Source of the DNA: Cedecea neteri
GTDB lineage: Bacteria > Pseudomonadota > Gammaproteobacteria > Enterobacterales > Enterobacteriaceae
Direction: 5' to 3'
Length of the DNA stretch: 64,000 nt
Assembly (NCBI RefSeq): GCF_000758325.1
Contig: NZ_CP009459.1
Location: 248,001-312,000 of the forward strand
Shown here: one piece after another, positions 1-8,317 of the stretch
How positions within the stretch are numbered: the first letter of the stretch is position 1
How the letters are laid out: each line of letters opens with the position of its first letter
The notes under the pieces: generated by a model
What the model saw: the letters and a program-made list of their open reading frames with translations, nothing else
Database searches by the model: none
Told to the model about the DNA's origin: nothing
Position numbers and translations under genes: made by a program

Positions 1-1
1 T

Positions 2-205
2 CAGGTTCCGTGCATCGAGCGTAACGCCATTGCCGCCGTAAAAGCGGTGAACGCCGCACGTATGGCGATGCGTCGCACCAGCGAGCCTCGCGTCTGCCTG
101 GATAAGGTTATCGAGACAATGTATGAAACGGGCAAGGACATGAACGCCAAATACCGCGAAACCTCTCGCGGTGGCCTGGCGCTGAAAATTGTCGCCTGTG
201 ACTAA
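2..205 (+). CDS. sdaB: L-serine dehydratase (serine deaminase II), C-terminal fragment
   Basis: Only the last 67 codons are present; the gene enters from the left edge in frame 2 and ends at TAA. The family deaminates L-serine to pyruvate and ammonia using an oxygen-sensitive 4Fe-4S cluster. The visible tail contains a Pro-Cys-Ile-Glu-Arg-Asn segment at its start and a basic segment with Met-Arg-Arg-Thr, followed by a C-terminus ending Ala-Cys-Asp. This matches the SdaA/SdaB C-terminal region, where cysteines bind the cluster. The choice of sdaB over sdaA rests on synteny: in E. coli sdaB lies just upstream of xni. The aminotransferase found here between sdaB and xni is absent from that E. 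coli arrangement. Confidence 0.85.
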   Translation, partial: QVPCIERNAIAAVKAVNAARMAMRRTSEPRVCLDKVIETMYETGKDMNAKYRETSRGGLALKIVACD

Positions 206-210
206 AAATT

Positions 211-232
211 AAGGCTCCCAACCGGGAGCCTT
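211..232 (+). terminator. Hairpin after sdaB, first copy, no U-tract
   Basis: A perfect 9-bp stem (AAGGCTCCC / GGGAGCCTT) with loop AACC lies 5 nt after the sdaB stop. It is followed by GCAGACG rather than a run of T, so it would be a weak intrinsic terminator on its own. A second copy with the same stem and loop ATTC lies at 372-393. Confidence 0.55.
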
Positions 233-371
233 GCAGACGACTGACCAACCTATGGTGATAAAAGAAATACCAGCGGCTGGTTAAAAAATAGGAAAATCAA
301 TTCATTGATTTTCGGCTGATAACCACAAAGAGGGAAAAACCACGCTTTTTACCTCTTTGTCAGCAACCTTA
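233..371 (+). repeat. Two-stem-loop repeat element, copy 1
   Basis: This stretch between the two hairpins shares its 3' half with 28376-28520. Stem 1 is GAAAATCAA (292-300) paired with TTGATTTTC (305-313). A shared linker GGCTGATAA follows. Stem 2 is ACAAAGAGG (325-333) paired with CCTCTTTGT (352-360), extended by AAAAA/TTTTT around a shared loop CCACGC. The stems differ from copy 2 but still pair, which suggests that structure is selected. The first 55 bases match copy 2 only weakly (ACCAAC and AAAGAAA blocks). I do not recognise the family; strand is arbitrary. Confidence 0.7.
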
Positions 372-396
372 AAGGCTCCCATTCGGGAGCCTTTTT
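372..396 (+). terminator. Hairpin after sdaB, second copy, with U-tract
   Basis: It has the same 9-bp stem as the hairpin at 211-232, with loop ATTC, followed by TTTTT when read on the plus strand. This is the better intrinsic terminator for sdaB. It lies directly before the convergent aminotransferase stop codon. Confidence 0.7.
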
Positions 397-397
397 C

Positions 398-1582
398 TTA
401 GAGCGCCGCTTTCAAACGCTTCACGGCTTCACCCAGTTGCTCATCAGTTGCCGTCGCGTAAGAGAAGCGCAGCGTGCGTTTATCCGCATGATCGCTAAAG
501 AAGAACTCTCCCGGCACGTAAACCACGCCTTTCTCCAGCGTTTTTTGTAGCCACGCCGTGGTATCGAAGTCGTAGCGGAAAGCGGCCCAAAGGAACATTC
601 CGCCCTGCGGCTGGTTAAAGGTAATGTGCTCACCAAGCTCTTCTTCCAGCAGACGCGACAGCGTCAGGCACTTCTGCTTATAGGCCTCACGGATCAGCTC
701 AATCTGCGGCTCAAGACGCCCCAGTTTCAGGTAAGCCGCCGCCAGCGCCTGCGTAAACGAGTTAGCATGTAAATCAGTCGCCTGTTTAATGATGGCGACC
801 TTTTGCTTCATCCACTCCGGCAGAATAATCCAGCCGACGCGCAGCCCCGGAGCCAGAATTTTCGAGAACGTTGAGGTATAAACCACGTGGTCTTCATGCC
901 CTAACTCTGTGGCGACCTGAATCAGGGTCTTCTCGCGGCGATCGGTAAAACTAATCGCCCCGTACGGATCGTCTTCAATAATCACAAAATCATGTTCGGC
1001 AGCCAGTTTCACCAACTTTTCACGACGCTCAGCGCTCAGGGTTGTGCCGCTTGGGTTACCAAAGGTTGGCACCAGATAAACGCCTTTCACCCGCGTGGTT
1101 TTCAGCAAAGCTTCCAGCTCATCGACAATCATGCCGTGCTCATCCCCACCCACGGACTCAACCTTCGCGGCGGTCAAACTGAGGATTTGCAGCGTAGCCA
1201 GGTAGGTTGGGCGCTCAACGACAAAAACGTCGCCTTCGTCGGCCAGCGCGCGAATCAGCAAATCCAATGCCTGCTGAGAGCCAGAGGTGATGAGCAACTG
1301 GTCGCTGCGCGTAGTAATCCCGCGAGCCTTGCACAGCTCAACTAACTGGTCACGCAGCTCTGAATTGCCTTCGGTCAGGCCATACTGAAAAGCATCGTTG
1401 AAGTTCTCTTCCAGCACTTTACGGGTCGCCAGCTCAAGCCCTTGCTTGTCAAACAGCTCGCTGGAGGGAATGCCGCCAGCCAGTGAAATCACGCCGGGCA
1501 TTTTGCTGTGTTTAAGAAGCTCGCGGATGGCCGAGGGTTGCAGGTTTTGAATGCGTTGCGCGAGGTGTTTAGTATTACTCAT
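398..1582 (-). CDS. PLP-dependent aminotransferase, class I/II (2-aminoadipate/aromatic type)
   Basis: This is a stand-alone fold-type I aminotransferase of 394 aa. Visible marks are a GSQQALDL segment (about 101-108), NPSG (176-179), the DDPY motif (204-207) that contacts the pyridine ring, and the Schiff-base lysine in STFSKILAPG (Lys241). It resembles the LysN/ARO8-like branch, which transfers amino groups between aromatic, branched or aminoadipate substrates and 2-oxoglutarate. No helix-turn-helix domain precedes it, so it is not a MocR regulator. The start is ATG at 1582 (MSNTKH); the frame is open for 34 more codons upstream, but that extension looks unlike the family. It is convergent with sdaB and absent from the E. 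coli sdaB-xni junction. The substrate cannot be told from sequence. Confidence 0.85.
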   Translation of the reverse strand: MSNTKHLAQRIQNLQPSAIRELLKHSKMPGVISLAGGIPSSELFDKQGLELATRKVLEENFNDAFQYGLTEGNSELRDQLVELCKARGITTRSDQLLITSGSQQALDLLIRALADEGDVFVVERPTYLATLQILSLTAAKVESVGGDEHGMIVDELEALLKTTRVKGVYLVPTFGNPSGTTLSAERREKLVKLAAEHDFVIIEDDPYGAISFTDRREKTLIQVATELGHEDHVVYTSTFSKILAPGLRVGWIILPEWMKQKVAIIKQATDLHANSFTQALAAAYLKLGRLEPQIELIREAYKQKCLTLSRLLEEELGEHITFNQPQGGMFLWAAFRYDFDTTAWLQKTLEKGVVYVPGEFFFSDHADKRTLRFSYATATDEQLGEAVKRLKAAL

Positions 1583-1764
1583 ATTGATGTTCTCTATTTT
1601 TTTATGCGTTAGAAATATACATAGCCCGCTAACAACTACGCAATGGCTTTCCACCCGGTCCCTATAAGGTTTTGCGAGAGGCATTCCTGAATGCTGCGAT
1701 GAGAATAGCTCATCATGGCGGGAAGTGTTAGGGTAGGCCCATCAGAGTGACGAGTTAATTTCTT

Positions 1765-2535
1765 ATGGCTATTCATTTACTTATCGTCGATGCCCTGAAC
1801 CTGATTCGCCGTATACATGCGGTGCAGGGTTCGCCCTGTGTCGATACATGTTTGCATGCGCTAGACCAGCTTATCGGCCACAGTCAGCCAACTCATGCGG
1901 TGGCGGTGTTTGATGACGAAGAACGCCGCGAAGGCTGGCGGCATCAGATTCTGCCCGACTACAAAGCGGGCCGTTCGCCGATGCCGGACGATCTGCATGC
2001 CGAAATGCCGGCTCTGCGAGAAGCATTTACCCGCCGTGGCGTTCAGTGCTGGCACTCAAAAGGCAACGAGGCGGACGATCTTGCGGCTACGCTGGCGGTG
2101 AAAGTCGCCTCCGGCGGCCATCGGGCAACCATTGTGTCCACCGACAAAGGCTATTGCCAGCTGCTCGCGCCAACGCTGCAAATTCGCGACTACTTCCAAA
2201 AACGCTGGCTGGATGCGCCCTTCATTGCTCAGGAATATGGCGTTCAGCCGGAACAACTGGGGGACTTCTGGGGGCTGGCAGGCATCAGTAGCAGCAAAAT
2301 TCCCGGTGTGCCCGGCATCGGCCCGAAAAGCGCCACGCAGCTCATTAACCAGTTTTCTGACCTGGAAACGCTGTATCAGCGGCTGGATGAAGTTCCGGAA
2401 AAATGGCGCAAGAAGCTGGAGCTGCACAGAGAAAGTGCGTTTATCAGTCGCCGGGTAGCAAGGCTTGAGACGGATTTACAGCTTGACGGGAACTTACAGC
2501 AGCTCAGGCTGCCGGGTGCATTGCCTTCTGCGTAA
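1765..2535 (+). CDS. xni: Flap endonuclease Xni
   Basis: It encodes a 256-aa protein of the 5'-3' exonuclease/FEN family, homologous to the small exonuclease domain of DNA polymerase I. Family members act on flapped DNA during replication and repair. Acidic metal-binding motifs are visible in the N-terminal half (VDALNLI near residue 9, NEADDLAA near 100, STDKGYCQL near 125). A helix-hairpin-helix segment [13 protein letters not shown] follows near 185. The length matches E. coli Xni. It is convergent with rlmM. Confidence 0.95.
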   Translation: MAIHLLIVDALNLIRRIHAVQGSPCVDTCLHALDQLIGHSQPTHAVAVFDDEERREGWRHQILPDYKAGRSPMPDDLHAEMPALREAFTRRGVQCWHSKGNEADDLAATLAVKVASGGHRATIVSTDKGYCQLLAPTLQIRDYFQKRWLDAPFIAQEYGVQPEQLGDFWGLAGISSSKIPGVPGIGPKSATQLINQFSDLETLYQRLDEVPEKWRKKLELHRESAFISRRVARLETDLQLDGNLQQLRLPGALPSA

Positions 2536-2547
2536 CGGAAAAGAATT

Positions 2548-2571
2548 CCCCTTGCCCGAATGAGCAAGGGG
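2548..2571. terminator. Convergent hairpin between xni and rlmM
   Basis: An 8-bp stem CCCCTTGC / GCAAGGGG with an 8-nt loop lies between two convergent stop codons. The T-runs on either side are poor, so its efficiency as a terminator is uncertain. Confidence 0.5.
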
Positions 2572-2578
2572 TTGGTCA

Positions 2579-3679
2579 TTAACGTTCGTCGCGACGGCCA
2601 CCCACGGCCGCCCACCAGCGGCGGATGTGAACGGTCACTTCCTCGCGATCGTGGTAAAGCTGGCGGGCTTTGATTTCAGCGTTAATCCCGTTGCTCTCGA
2701 GGATTTCGCGGATCTGCGCCAGGTTTTGCGACACCTCTTCGTAGCGCTTTTTCATCGGCAACTTGAGGTTAAAGATAGTCTCACGGCACCAGCCGTTTAC
2801 CAGCCAGGTTGCCATTAAATGGGCCACTTTCGCCGGTTTTTCCACCATGTCGCAGACCATCCAGGAGATGTTGGTGCGGGTCGGGCGGTATTTGAAGCCG
2901 TCTTCGCGCAGCCAGGTGACCTGTCCGGTGTCCATCAGGCTCTGCGCCATCGGGCCGTTATCGACGGACGAAACCCACATATTGCGTTTCACCAGTTGAT
3001 AGGTCCAGCCGCCCGGGCAGGCGCCCAAATCCACGGCGTACATGCCGTTGGCCAGACGCTCGTCCCATTCATCGGCAGGAATAAAGACGTGAAACGCCTC
3101 TTCCAGCTTCAGCGTAGATCGGCTTGGTGCATCCGCCGGGAACTTGAGGCGCGGGATGCCCATATAGAACGGCGAATTGTTGGTGGTGTAGGAGTAACCC
3201 GTGTAACAGCAGCCGGGGGCGATAAAGAACACATGCACAACCGGGCGCTTCGGCGTTTCGTAGTTGGTCAGCACTCCGGCTTCGCGCAGGCTGGCACGCA
3301 GCGGCACGGTAAACTTGCGGCAGAACTTCATCAGCTCTTTGCTTTCATTGGTGTCGGCCACTTCAACCCGCAGGTCGCCGCCCTTCTCCACCACGCCCTG
3401 CAGCATGCCGACAACAGGCGTGATGCGGTCTTCCGGCGGTAAATCTTTTAACAGCTCACCGGCAACAAACATCTGGCGGGCAAAAATCAGGTCGCTGAAC
3501 GGCAACTCGCGCGCCAGCTTTTCCGCCTCTTCAGGCTGGTAGCATTCAAAAATGACATAGCCGCTTTGCTCTTTGACGCGGGCAAAGCCGTAGACGCCGC
3601 GCTGACCCGCTTTGTCGGTTATCTCTGCCGCGCACTCTTTCTCGAATCCCTGGCGGCAGTACAAAATCACTTTATTCAT
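2579..3679 (-). CDS. rlmM: 23S rRNA 2'-O-ribose C2498 methyltransferase
   Basis: At 366 aa it has exactly the E. coli length. RlmM uses S-adenosylmethionine to methylate the 2'-OH of C2498 in the peptidyl transferase region of 23S rRNA. An N-terminal THUMP-like region is followed by a Rossmann methyltransferase domain whose SAM-binding loop [10 protein letters not shown] lies near residue 220. Downstream, [14 protein letters not shown] and [12 protein letters not shown] supply the catalytic Asp and Lys of the K-D-K-E type. The start overlaps the end of ygdD by 8 nt, so the two are probably cotranscribed. Confidence 0.96.
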   Translation of the reverse strand: MNKVILYCRQGFEKECAAEITDKAGQRGVYGFARVKEQSGYVIFECYQPEEAEKLARELPFSDLIFARQMFVAGELLKDLPPEDRITPVVGMLQGVVEKGGDLRVEVADTNESKELMKFCRKFTVPLRASLREAGVLTNYETPKRPVVHVFFIAPGCCYTGYSYTTNNSPFYMGIPRLKFPADAPSRSTLKLEEAFHVFIPADEWDERLANGMYAVDLGACPGGWTYQLVKRNMWVSSVDNGPMAQSLMDTGQVTWLREDGFKYRPTRTNISWMVCDMVEKPAKVAHLMATWLVNGWCRETIFNLKLPMKKRYEEVSQNLAQIREILESNGINAEIKARQLYHDREEVTVHIRRWWAAVGGRRDER

Positions 3680-4067
3680 GGCTTACGCCCTTACGTTTCA
3701 GGCGCACAGCACCAATTAACATCAATATCCAGCCGGCCAGGAAGCTGACGCCGCCCACCGGGGTAACAAAGGCCCACAGCCGCAGGTGCGACAGGGCCAG
3801 GCAGTACAAACTGCCGCTAAACAATACGGTGCCTAACGCCATAAAGACGCTGCTCCAGTAGAACCAGATGCTGATACGGCGCTGCATCGCCACCGCAAGG
3901 CCAAAAATCGCGAGCGTGTGAAACGCCTGATACTCAAGCCCGGTCTGGATCCACCCCATCTCTGCAACACCCAGAGACTTGCTCAATACGTGCGCCCCAA
4001 AGGCACCCAGGGCAACAAAAACAAAACCGCTGATGGCGGCAAAAATCAGCATGAATCGGCTGGTCAT
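3672..4067 (-). CDS. ygdD: Inner membrane protein, DUF423/UPF0382 family
   Basis: This small hydrophobic protein of 131 aa has four likely membrane segments (about 5-28, 47-65, 72-91 and 99-121) and ends in a positively charged tail. It belongs to the DUF423 family, whose function is unknown. Length, neighbours (gcvA upstream, rlmM downstream with overlap) and sequence match E. coli YgdD. The start codon at 4067 follows a short gap after gcvA, so it may be read from the gcvA promoter. Confidence 0.93.
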   Translation of the reverse strand: MTSRFMLIFAAISGFVFVALGAFGAHVLSKSLGVAEMGWIQTGLEYQAFHTLAIFGLAVAMQRRISIWFYWSSVFMALGTVLFSGSLYCLALSHLRLWAFVTPVGGVSFLAGWILMLIGAVRLKRKGVSHE

Positions 4068-4112
4068 GGTGTAACCCTAAAGTAAGGCGTGGCCGCGCCA
4101 CGCGAAGATTGC

Positions 4113-5030
4113 TTATTGTTCGTAGCGAAAACGGAATTTTTCTTGCTCACTGGCCGCCTTTGCCAGGATCCACTGTCTAAACGCGGCTATTTTACCCAGT
4201 TCTGCCTGGCTGTCATGACAAACCAGATAAAAGGCGTTTTTACTTACCAGCACATCATTGAACGGGCATACCAGACGGCCCGCTTCGATTTCCGTTTGGG
4301 CCATGACGTTATTGGCGAGCGCAATCCCCTGCCCGTGAATCGCGGCCTGGAGTACCATTGCGCTGTGGCTGAAAATGGGCCCTTGCTGGACATTAATATG
4401 GCTCACGCCAAGCTGGCGGGTATAAGTCTGCCAGTCGCGGCGCGAAGCGTCATGCAATAAAGTGTGCTTTGCCAAATCTTCCGGCGTTTTAATCGGTTTG
4501 TCGCCGGTTAGTAGCATAGGTGAACAAACCGGCAGCAAATACTCAGCATAAAGTTTCTCAACTCTAAGCCCCGGCCAGTTTCCCCGCCCATAGAATATCG
4601 CCACGTCCACATCATCAGACAGCTTGTCTTCCTGGCGGTCCACCGCCTGAATTCGCACGTCGATGCCCGGATAAGCTGAGTTAAAGCTTGTTAAGCGAGG
4701 CACCAGCCAGTGAATCGCAAAACTGGGCAATAAACTTACCGTCAATGCGCCTTTTGCACTGCGTGCCTGCAGCTTACGGGTGGCTTCCGTCAGCTGGGAA
4801 AAAATCTCTTTAATATCCTGATAATAACTCTGTCCCTCCTCCGTCAACAGCAGCGAACGGTTACGGCGGCGGAACAGCTTCAGGCCAAGAAAATCCTCCA
4901 GGGACTTGATCTGGTGGCTTACCGCGGCCTGAGTAACGAACAGTTCCTCAGCCGCTTTAGTAAAACTCAAGTGACGAGCTGCAGCGTCAAAAACGCGCAA
5001 CGCATTCAGAGGGGGTAATCGCTTAGACAT
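4113..5030 (-). CDS. gcvA: LysR-family regulator of glycine cleavage (GcvA)
   Basis: A 305-aa LysR-type regulator, the same length as in E. coli. The winged HTH covers about residues 8-65 (LSFTKAAEELFVTQAAVSHQ recognition region), followed by a two-lobed effector domain. GcvA activates the gcvTHP glycine cleavage operon when glycine is plentiful, represses it with GcvR when glycine is scarce, and activates the divergent sRNA gene gcvB. The gcvB gene is present and divergent here with a good promoter, so the regulatory pair is intact. Confidence 0.96.
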   Translation of the reverse strand: MSKRLPPLNALRVFDAAARHLSFTKAAEELFVTQAAVSHQIKSLEDFLGLKLFRRRNRSLLLTEEGQSYYQDIKEIFSQLTEATRKLQARSAKGALTVSLLPSFAIHWLVPRLTSFNSAYPGIDVRIQAVDRQEDKLSDDVDVAIFYGRGNWPGLRVEKLYAEYLLPVCSPMLLTGDKPIKTPEDLAKHTLLHDASRRDWQTYTRQLGVSHINVQQGPIFSHSAMVLQAAIHGQGIALANNVMAQTEIEAGRLVCPFNDVLVSKNAFYLVCHDSQAELGKIAAFRQWILAKAASEQEKFRFRYEQ

Positions 5031-5061
5031 GGGTTATTTGGCTTAAGTGTTAATAACAGTT

Positions 5062-5082
5062 AACAAACGGATAGCGTTTGTT
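5062..5082. promoter_or_regulatory. Palindrome in the gcvA-gcvB intergenic region
   Basis: A perfect 8-bp inverted repeat AACAAACG / CGTTTGTT with a 5-nt spacer GATAG lies 32 bp upstream of the gcvA start and 78 bp upstream of the GcvB 5' end. It could be a regulator site or a hairpin in the gcvA leader. The bound factor is unknown. Confidence 0.4.
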
Positions 5083-5124
5083 TACCTATTAGTTTTTTTT
5101 ATCTGAGCCATTATAAATTGTCCG

Positions 5125-5153
5125 TTGAGGATGCACCAGCAAATACCTATAGT
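5125..5153 (+). promoter_or_regulatory. gcvB sigma-70 promoter
   Basis: The -35 element TTGAGG (5125-5130) and the -10 element TATAGT (5148-5153) are separated by 17 bp. The expected GcvB 5' end lies 7 bp beyond the -10 element. Confidence 0.8.
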
Positions 5154-5159
5154 GGCGGC

Positions 5160-5364
5160 ACTTCCTGAGTCGGAACGAAAAGTTGTCTGGAATGCGTGTT
5201 CTGGAGGGCTTTTGGCTTACGGTTGTGATGTTGTGTTGTTGTGTTTGCAATTGGTCTGACATTTCGGACCACGGTAGCCAGGCTACCCCTTTTCACTTCC
5301 TGTACATTTACCCTGTCTGTCCATAGTGATTAATGTAGCACCGCCGAATGCGGTGCTTTTTTTT
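5160..5364 (+). ncRNA. gcvB: Small regulatory RNA GcvB
   Basis: About 205 nt, nearly identical to E. coli GcvB. GcvB is an Hfq-dependent sRNA that represses many amino-acid and peptide transporter mRNAs. The G/U-rich R1 seed (TTGTGATGTTGTGTTG, from about 5223) is intact, as is the conserved block TCACTTCCTGTACATT in the 3' half. The molecule ends in a strong terminator (GCACCGC / GCGGTGC followed by eight T, 5338-5364). It lies divergent from gcvA, which activates it in E. coli. Most differences from E. coli are in the 5' stem and the second hairpin. The region 5031-5374 holds nothing else except the palindrome at 5062-5082. Confidence 0.96.
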
Positions 5365-5374
5365 GCCTGCCGTA

Positions 5375-5602
5375 TTACTTCTTCAGCTCAACCATCTCTT
5401 TCACGTCCGAACGGTTAATCTGCTGCATATTTCCGTTGGCATCTTTGTACTTGATCATCCCGGTTTCGTCATCGGTCTTCGGTTTACCTTCGGAGACGAT
5501 CGCGCGTCCGTCATTGGTATGCATGATGTAGTTCGGGCTGGAACAGGCTGCAAGTGCAAAAGTCATCATACAGGCAGAAACGATAGCGGTGGCTTTGTTC
5601 AT
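5375..5602 (-). CDS. ygdI: Small lipoprotein, DUF903 family (YgdI)
   Basis: A 75-aa protein with a lipoprotein signal peptide and lipobox LAAC (Cys at about residue 19), then a short SH3-like DUF903 domain. The domain carries the family pattern NDGRAIVSEGKPKTDDETGM and a C-terminal IxRSDVKEM. Its function is unknown; it is expected to be anchored in the outer membrane. The ribosome-binding site AAGGAG is clear. A paralogue, ygdR, lies at 32879-33097. It is convergent with gcvB, whose terminator ends 11 bp away. Confidence 0.92.
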   Translation of the reverse strand: MNKATAIVSACMMTFALAACSSPNYIMHTNDGRAIVSEGKPKTDDETGMIKYKDANGNMQQINRSDVKEMVELKK

Positions 5603-5798
5603 TATTCTTCTCCTTGTGGATAGAGTTTAATGCTACTTAAATCTCTTCTACTAACATGCTTAAATATTAGTCCAACAATAATTAGCATAACCTGCTTTTC
5701 TGATTCCGCCAGGAGAAACAGACGATTCCGAGAATGACGGAAACCTTGTGCCAACGCCAGTTTTGCGCGACGATCTGTGCATTGAACTGAGGATCCCC

Positions 5799-7004
5799 AT
5801 GACAGCATTTAACCCCGCTCATTTTCGCGCGCAGTTTCCCGCACTGGCAGATGCAGGCGTCTATCTCGACAGCGCGGCCACGGCGCTAAAACCCAAGGCC
5901 GTGATCGACGCTACCCAACAGTTTTACAGCCTGAGTGCCGGGAACGTTCACCGCAGCCAGTTTCCAGAGGCGCAGCGTCTGACGGCACGCTACGAAGCGG
6001 CACGTGACCAGGTAGCGCGTTTGATCAACGCCGAAAGCGGTAAAACCGTGGTCTGGACCCGGGGCACAACCGAAGCCATAAACCTGGTTGCGCAATGCTA
6101 TGCCCGCCCTCGCCTCAAAGCCGGGGATGAAATCATTGTGAGTGAGGCAGAGCATCACGCCAATTTTGTGCCGTGGCTGATGCTGGCTGAGCAAACCGGT
6201 GCGAAAGTGGTGAAACTGCCGCTGAATGACCAGGCCCTGCCCGATCTAAACCAGCTCCCGGCATTGTTGAATGAGCGCTCGCGTATTCTGGCGCTTGGGC
6301 AAATGTCTAACGTCACCGGGGGCTGTCCCGATCTTGCGAAAGCCATCAAGCTTGCCCACGAATCAGGTGCCGTCGTGATGGTCGATGGCGCGCAGGGCAT
6401 TGTTCACTGCCCGCCGGACGTACAGACGCTGGATATCGACTTTTACGCCTTCTCCGCCCATAAACTGTATGGCCCGACCGGCATCGGTGCGCTCTATGGC
6501 AAAGCAGAGCTCCTTGAGCAGATGTCGCCGTGGCTCGGCGGCGGGAAAATGATTACCCATGTCTCATTCCACGGGTTTAAGACTCAGCCAGTGCCCTATC
6601 GCTTTGAAGCCGGGACGCCAAACGTCGCGGGCGTCATTGGCCTTAGCGCCGCGCTGGAGTGGCTTGAAACTGTCGATCTACAACAGGCGGAAAACTGGAG
6701 CCGCAGCCTGGCCACGCTCACGGAGTCAGAGCTGGCAAAACGCCCCGGTTTCCGTAGCTTCCGCTGCCAGGACTCCAGCCTGCTGGCGTTTGATTTTGCC
6801 GATGTTCACCATAGCGATATGGTCACGCTGCTCGCCGAATCAGGCATAGCGCTGCGGGCGGGCCAGCACTGCGCCCAGCCCTTGATGGCCGCATTACGCG
6901 TTAGCGGAACGCTGCGCGCTTCTTTCGCCCCTTACAACACACAGCAGGATGTGCACGAACTGCTCGCCGCAGTCGATCGCGCCCTCGATATTCTGGTGGA
7001 CTGA
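5799..7004 (+). CDS. csdA: Cysteine desulfurase CsdA
   Basis: A PLP-dependent enzyme of 401 aa, identical in length to E. coli CsdA. It removes sulfur from cysteine (or cysteine sulfinate) and hands it to CsdE. PLP is bound by Lys222 in FSAHKLYGPTG, and the catalytic persulfide cysteine is Cys358 in RAGQHCAQP. The His pair for PLP stacking is in AEHHANF (118-123). Start chosen at ATG 5799 (MTAFNPAHF), preceded by TGAGGA; the frame is open for 17 codons upstream without family similarity. It abuts csdE, forming the CsdA-CsdE sulfur-transfer pair, with tcdA converging from the other side. Confidence 0.96.
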   Translation: MTAFNPAHFRAQFPALADAGVYLDSAATALKPKAVIDATQQFYSLSAGNVHRSQFPEAQRLTARYEAARDQVARLINAESGKTVVWTRGTTEAINLVAQCYARPRLKAGDEIIVSEAEHHANFVPWLMLAEQTGAKVVKLPLNDQALPDLNQLPALLNERSRILALGQMSNVTGGCPDLAKAIKLAHESGAVVMVDGAQGIVHCPPDVQTLDIDFYAFSAHKLYGPTGIGALYGKAELLEQMSPWLGGGKMITHVSFHGFKTQPVPYRFEAGTPNVAGVIGLSAALEWLETVDLQQAENWSRSLATLTESELAKRPGFRSFRCQDSSLLAFDFADVHHSDMVTLLAESGIALRAGQHCAQPLMAALRVSGTLRASFAPYNTQQDVHELLAAVDRALDILVD

Positions 7005-7436
7005 ATGCAGGCTAATCATCCCTTTGGCACAGAAATTAACGCAGAGATGCTGCGAGCTACGTTCGAGGCACAGCGGCAGTGGGAAGACAAATACCGCCAG
7101 CTGATTTTATTGGGCAAGAAGCTGCCAGCCCTGCCGGAGGCATTAAAAACCGAGCGGATTGAAATCAGCGGCTGCGAAAACCGCGTCTGGCTGGGTCACG
7201 AACGCCTGCCGGACGGAACGCTGCACTTTTACGGCGACAGCGAGGGGCGCATCGTGCGCGGCTTATTGGCGGTGCTGTTGACCGCAGTAGAGGGGAAAAC
7301 CGCCCGGCAGCTGTTGGAAAACGATCCTCTAAGCCTGTTTGACGATCTTGGGCTTCGCCATCAGCTAAGCGCTTCCCGCAGCAGCGGGCTTACGGCCCTG
7401 GCCGCGGCCGTTCAACAGGCCGCGCACGAGGGTTAA
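7005..7436 (+). CDS. csdE: Sulfur acceptor CsdE
   Basis: A SufE-like protein of 143 aa that accepts a persulfide from CsdA. The acceptor cysteine is Cys57 in [11 protein letters not shown]. The start follows the csdA stop without any spacer, which implies translational coupling. In E. coli the CsdA-CsdE-TcdA (CsdL) proteins form a sulfur-transfer system linked to ct6A tRNA modification. The convergent tcdA, whose stop codon is adjacent base to base, keeps this linkage. Confidence 0.95.
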   Translation: MQANHPFGTEINAEMLRATFEAQRQWEDKYRQLILLGKKLPALPEALKTERIEISGCENRVWLGHERLPDGTLHFYGDSEGRIVRGLLAVLLTAVEGKTARQLLENDPLSLFDDLGLRHQLSASRSSGLTALAAAVQQAAHEG

Positions 7437-8246
7437 TCAGGCGGCGGTTCGTACCGCCTTCGCCATCATCTTCTTCAGCACATGAGACACCGCCACAAAA
7501 CCAAAGCTGGCGGTCACCATCGTCGCCGCACCAAAGCCCGAGGCGCAGTCCATTCGTTTTGGGCCTTCGGCGGTGCTTTTCATCGCGCAAACTGACCCGT
7601 CAGCCTGCGGATACACCAGCGCTTCCGTGGAAAATACACAGTCTACGCCCAACTTCCCTTTGCTGTTTTTCACCACGCCAAAATCACTTTTCAGGCGTTC
7701 ACGCAGCTTCGCCGCCAGAGGATCCTGAATAGTTTTGGCCAGATCGCTGACCTGAATCTGCGTCGGGTCGATTTGCCCACCGGCTCCACCCGTGGTCACC
7801 AGCGGGATCTTATAGCGACGGCAATACGCGATCAGCGCCGCTTTTGGCCGCACGCTGTCAATGGCATCGATAACATAGCTGAACCCCTGGCTAAGCAGCT
7901 CAGCGGCGTTGTCGGCGGTAATAAAGTCATCCACCACCGTAACCCGACACTCAGGATTGATCTCCTTGATGCGCGCGGCCATAACTTCCGTTTTGGCCTG
8001 GCCTACGCTGTCTTTCAGGGCATGGATTTGGCGGTTGGTGTTGGTGACGCACACGTCATCCATGTCGATAAGCGTAATTGCCCCAATCCCGGTTCGCGCC
8101 AGCGCTTCTGCCGCCCACGAGCCCACCCCACCGATGCCAATCACGCAAACGTGCGCTTCTGCAAAAAGCTGAAGCGCCGCCTGGCCATACAGACGAGCGG
8201 TGCCGCCAAAGCGTTGCAGCCAGGCATCAGAGAGAACGACAGACAT
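7437..8246 (-). CDS. tcdA: tRNA threonylcarbamoyladenosine dehydratase
   Basis: An E1/MoeB-like ATP-dependent enzyme of 269 aa that cyclises t6A37 to ct6A in tRNAs. The nucleotide-binding loop GIGGVGSWAAEAL lies at about 37-49, with the DMDDVCVTNTNRQ segment following. The adenylation core with DAIDSVRPKAAL lies near 128-139. The C-terminus has a hydrophobic tail, which fits the membrane association described for E. coli TcdA. It is convergent with csdE with no spacer. Older names are csdL and ygdL. Confidence 0.95.
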   Translation of the reverse strand: MSVVLSDAWLQRFGGTARLYGQAALQLFAEAHVCVIGIGGVGSWAAEALARTGIGAITLIDMDDVCVTNTNRQIHALKDSVGQAKTEVMAARIKEINPECRVTVVDDFITADNAAELLSQGFSYVIDAIDSVRPKAALIAYCRRYKIPLVTTGGAGGQIDPTQIQVSDLAKTIQDPLAAKLRERLKSDFGVVKNSKGKLGVDCVFSTEALVYPQADGSVCAMKSTAEGPKRMDCASGFGAATMVTASFGFVAVSHVLKKMMAKAVRTAA

Positions 8247-8263
8247 CGGGGAGATCCTCAGAA

Positions 8264-8292
8264 ATAAAAAACGGGCTGATTATACAGCCCGT
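8264..8292 (-). terminator. Terminator of mltA
   Basis: An 8-bp stem ACGGGCTG / CAGCCCGT with loop ATTATA is followed on the minus strand by six T. It lies 25 nt downstream of the mltA stop and upstream of tcdA, which reads the same way. Confidence 0.8.
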
Positions 8293-8317
8293 TGTTCAGC
8301 GTGGAAACGTTGTAGCA

